Positions 8,593 through 9,194 of a DNA stretch of 9,194 bases are shown here, piece after piece; within the stretch, counting starts at the first letter, position 1, and each line of letters opens with the position of its first letter. The position numbers and the translations under genes were made by a program. The notes below the pieces were generated by a model that had not been told where the DNA came from, did no database searches, and saw only the letters and a list, made by a program, of their open reading frames with translations. The stretch comes from Clostridia bacterium (lineage in GTDB: Bacteria; Bacillota; Clostridia; Oscillospirales; CAG-272), in contig JAFYRH010000305.1 of the NCBI GenBank assembly GCA_017559555.1, positions 1-9,194 of the forward strand, written 5' to 3'.

Positions 8593-8753
8593 AACGTGTA
8601 TCCCAAAGCATCTACTCCAAGAGCAGATACCGCCAACCAAATCAGAAGCGCCAGCAAAAGACAAATAATTCGTGCAGGAATATGCAAAGACGCAATTCTG
8701 CTCTTTGCGGGAATCTTTTGATAAAGAATTCTTCCAACAGCATTCTTTTTCAC
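8589..8753 (-). CDS. Small single-pass membrane protein resembling the CdaR (YbbR) N-terminal anchor
   Basis: Encodes 54 residues from a GTG start. The first 30 or so are basic (KKNAVGRILYQKIPAKSR), then comes one hydrophobic helix, ARIICLLLALLIWLAVSALG, and only six residues follow (VDALGYTL ends the protein). The topology is expected to be N-terminus inside. The helix resembles the anchor of B. subtilis CdaR/YbbR as I remember it (KIIALLFALLLYVAV), and the gene sits directly after cdaA, where cdaR normally lies. CdaR proteins then carry several extracytoplasmic YbbR domains; none is encoded here. The GTG has a strong GAGGAGG site. The reading frame stays open upstream into cdaA as far as 8843, but that part overlaps cdaA and is rejected as an extension. 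The stop overlaps the next start by four bases. It may modulate CdaA in the membrane; this is inference. Confidence 0.65.
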   Translation of the reverse strand: MKKNAVGRILYQKIPAKSRIASLHIPARIICLLLALLIWLAVSALGVDALGYTL

Positions 8754-8761
8754 CGTATTTT

Positions 8762-8768
8762 CCTCCTC
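8762..8768 (-). promoter_or_regulatory. Shine-Dalgarno site of the 54-residue gene
   Basis: GAGGAGG on the minus strand, 8 bases before the GTG at 8751-8753. This strong, well-placed site supports the mini-gene as a real, separately started gene and fixes its start. It lies just after the cdaA stop. Confidence 0.75.
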
Positions 8769-8784
8769 AGTCTTTTGTTTCAAA

Positions 8785-9194
8785 TCAAATAGCCTCGTCC
8801 TTTTCGGCTTCTTCCTCGGTGGGGGGGATGGGTTCTTCTTCAACAGTCACCGTTTCTTCTTGCAGAGAAAAATCGTTCTCTTCCTCGGCAATGCTGATTT
8901 GCCCCATATCCATCAAATCACTTGTTTCTTCTGTTTGACGGCGATAAAGCGGAACACGATCGAAAGGATTGACATGAACGCCTCTCTTTGTGCGAAGATA
9001 GAGTCTGCCTGCAAGATAGGTCATCAAAACGTCGTAAAGCGTCTCTTTGTCAACGTGGCGCAAAAGCTTTCCGTCTTGCGCGAGAGAAACAGCACCTGTT
9101 TCTTCGGATACGATAATAACCAAAGCATCACTTACCTCGGTAACGCCGACAGCTGCACGGTGACGGGTACCCATATTTCCAAAATCCAACTCGC
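8785..9194 (-). CDS. cdaA: Diadenylate cyclase CdaA (C-terminal part; 5' end outside window)
   Basis: The last 135 codons of a CdaA/DacA-type diadenylate cyclase; the frame is open to the window edge. CdaA is membrane-bound and condenses two ATP into cyclic di-AMP, which controls potassium and osmolyte balance and the cell wall. The DAC-domain signature is clear in MGTRHRAAVGVTEVSDALVI, with the RHR motif that binds ATP phosphates, followed by VSEETGAVSLAQDGKL. The DGA motif and the three N-terminal membrane helices expected for the family lie outside the window. After the domain (ending near NPFDRVPLYRRQ) comes a 49-residue tail with 19 Glu/Asp residues, not present in the B. subtilis protein as I recall it. 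A run of seven C lies in this tail (8821-8827). The TGA stop is 31 bases before the next gene's start. Confidence 0.93.
   Translation of the reverse strand, partial: ELDFGNMGTRHRAAVGVTEVSDALVIIVSEETGAVSLAQDGKLLRHVDKETLYDVLMTYLAGRLYLRTKRGVHVNPFDRVPLYRRQTEETSDLMDMGQISIAEEENDFSLQEETVTVEEEPIPPTEEEAEKDEAI

Noticed and set aside
8589..8843. An 84-codon version of the mini-gene starting at TTG 8843
   Set aside because: The upstream 30 codons overlap cdaA in another frame and lack a ribosome site, whereas GTG at 8753 has a strong one. The open frame is discussed only as a possible frameshift product.
8751..8843. cdaA and the mini-gene as one broken gene (pseudogene by frameshift)
   Set aside because: The cdaA tail is coherently acidic up to its stop, and the mini-gene has its own strong ribosome site and a tight stop-start overlap downstream, so two genes are more likely. 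The C7 run keeps this open as a finding.

Overview
The window looks like chromosomal housekeeping DNA from a low-to-moderate GC Bacillota, most likely an anaerobic, uncultured Clostridia-type bacterium (for example Oscillospirales or a relative). The reasons are a CdaA-type diadenylate cyclase, a single long Rel enzyme of the bifunctional kind, a HemZ-type radical SAM protein, a COG2509-type FAD protein, a RecJ with an extended C-terminus, and purine-rich Shine-Dalgarno sites. Taxonomy is inferred from gene content and neighbourhood only; no rRNA or other marker is present.

All eight protein genes lie on the minus strand, so transcription runs from high to low coordinates. In that order they are: the 3' part of cdaA (8785-9194, cut by the window edge); a 54-residue single-pass membrane protein (8589-8753); a COG2509-family FAD-dependent dehydrogenase (6955-8592); a 151-base non-coding gap; recJ (4602-6803); rel/relA (2351-4573); dtd (1872-2330); hemZ (361-1860); and the start of an MTA/SAH deaminase-type amidohydrolase (1-341, cut by the window edge). 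Apart from the 151-base gap, all spacings are 31 bases or less, and one junction is a 4-base ATGA overlap. This fits one long operon or two, with the break at the gap.

The block recJ, rel, dtd, hemZ is a variant of the common Bacillota order recJ-apt-rel-dtd-(metallo-hydrolase)-hemZ-hisS-aspS. Here apt and the metallo-hydrolase are absent from their usual places, and an amidohydrolase follows hemZ instead of hisS. The upstream block is a cdaA locus in which the usual large cdaR (YbbR-domain) partner is replaced by a tiny protein. That protein resembles only the cytosolic N-terminus and membrane anchor of CdaR. The window therefore holds synthesis genes for two nucleotide second messengers, c-di-AMP (cdaA) and (p)ppGpp (rel), plus DNA repair, tRNA proofreading and tetrapyrrole or radical SAM functions.

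I see no mobile elements, CRISPR arrays, RNA genes, riboswitches or convincing intrinsic terminators. The most unusual part is the cdaA 3' end. It has a long acidic tail, a run of seven C on the coding strand, and the CdaR-anchor-like mini-gene in the +1 frame. Loss of one C from the run would fuse CdaA in frame to that membrane segment. I do not see a clearly new system elsewhere; most of the window is conserved core genome.
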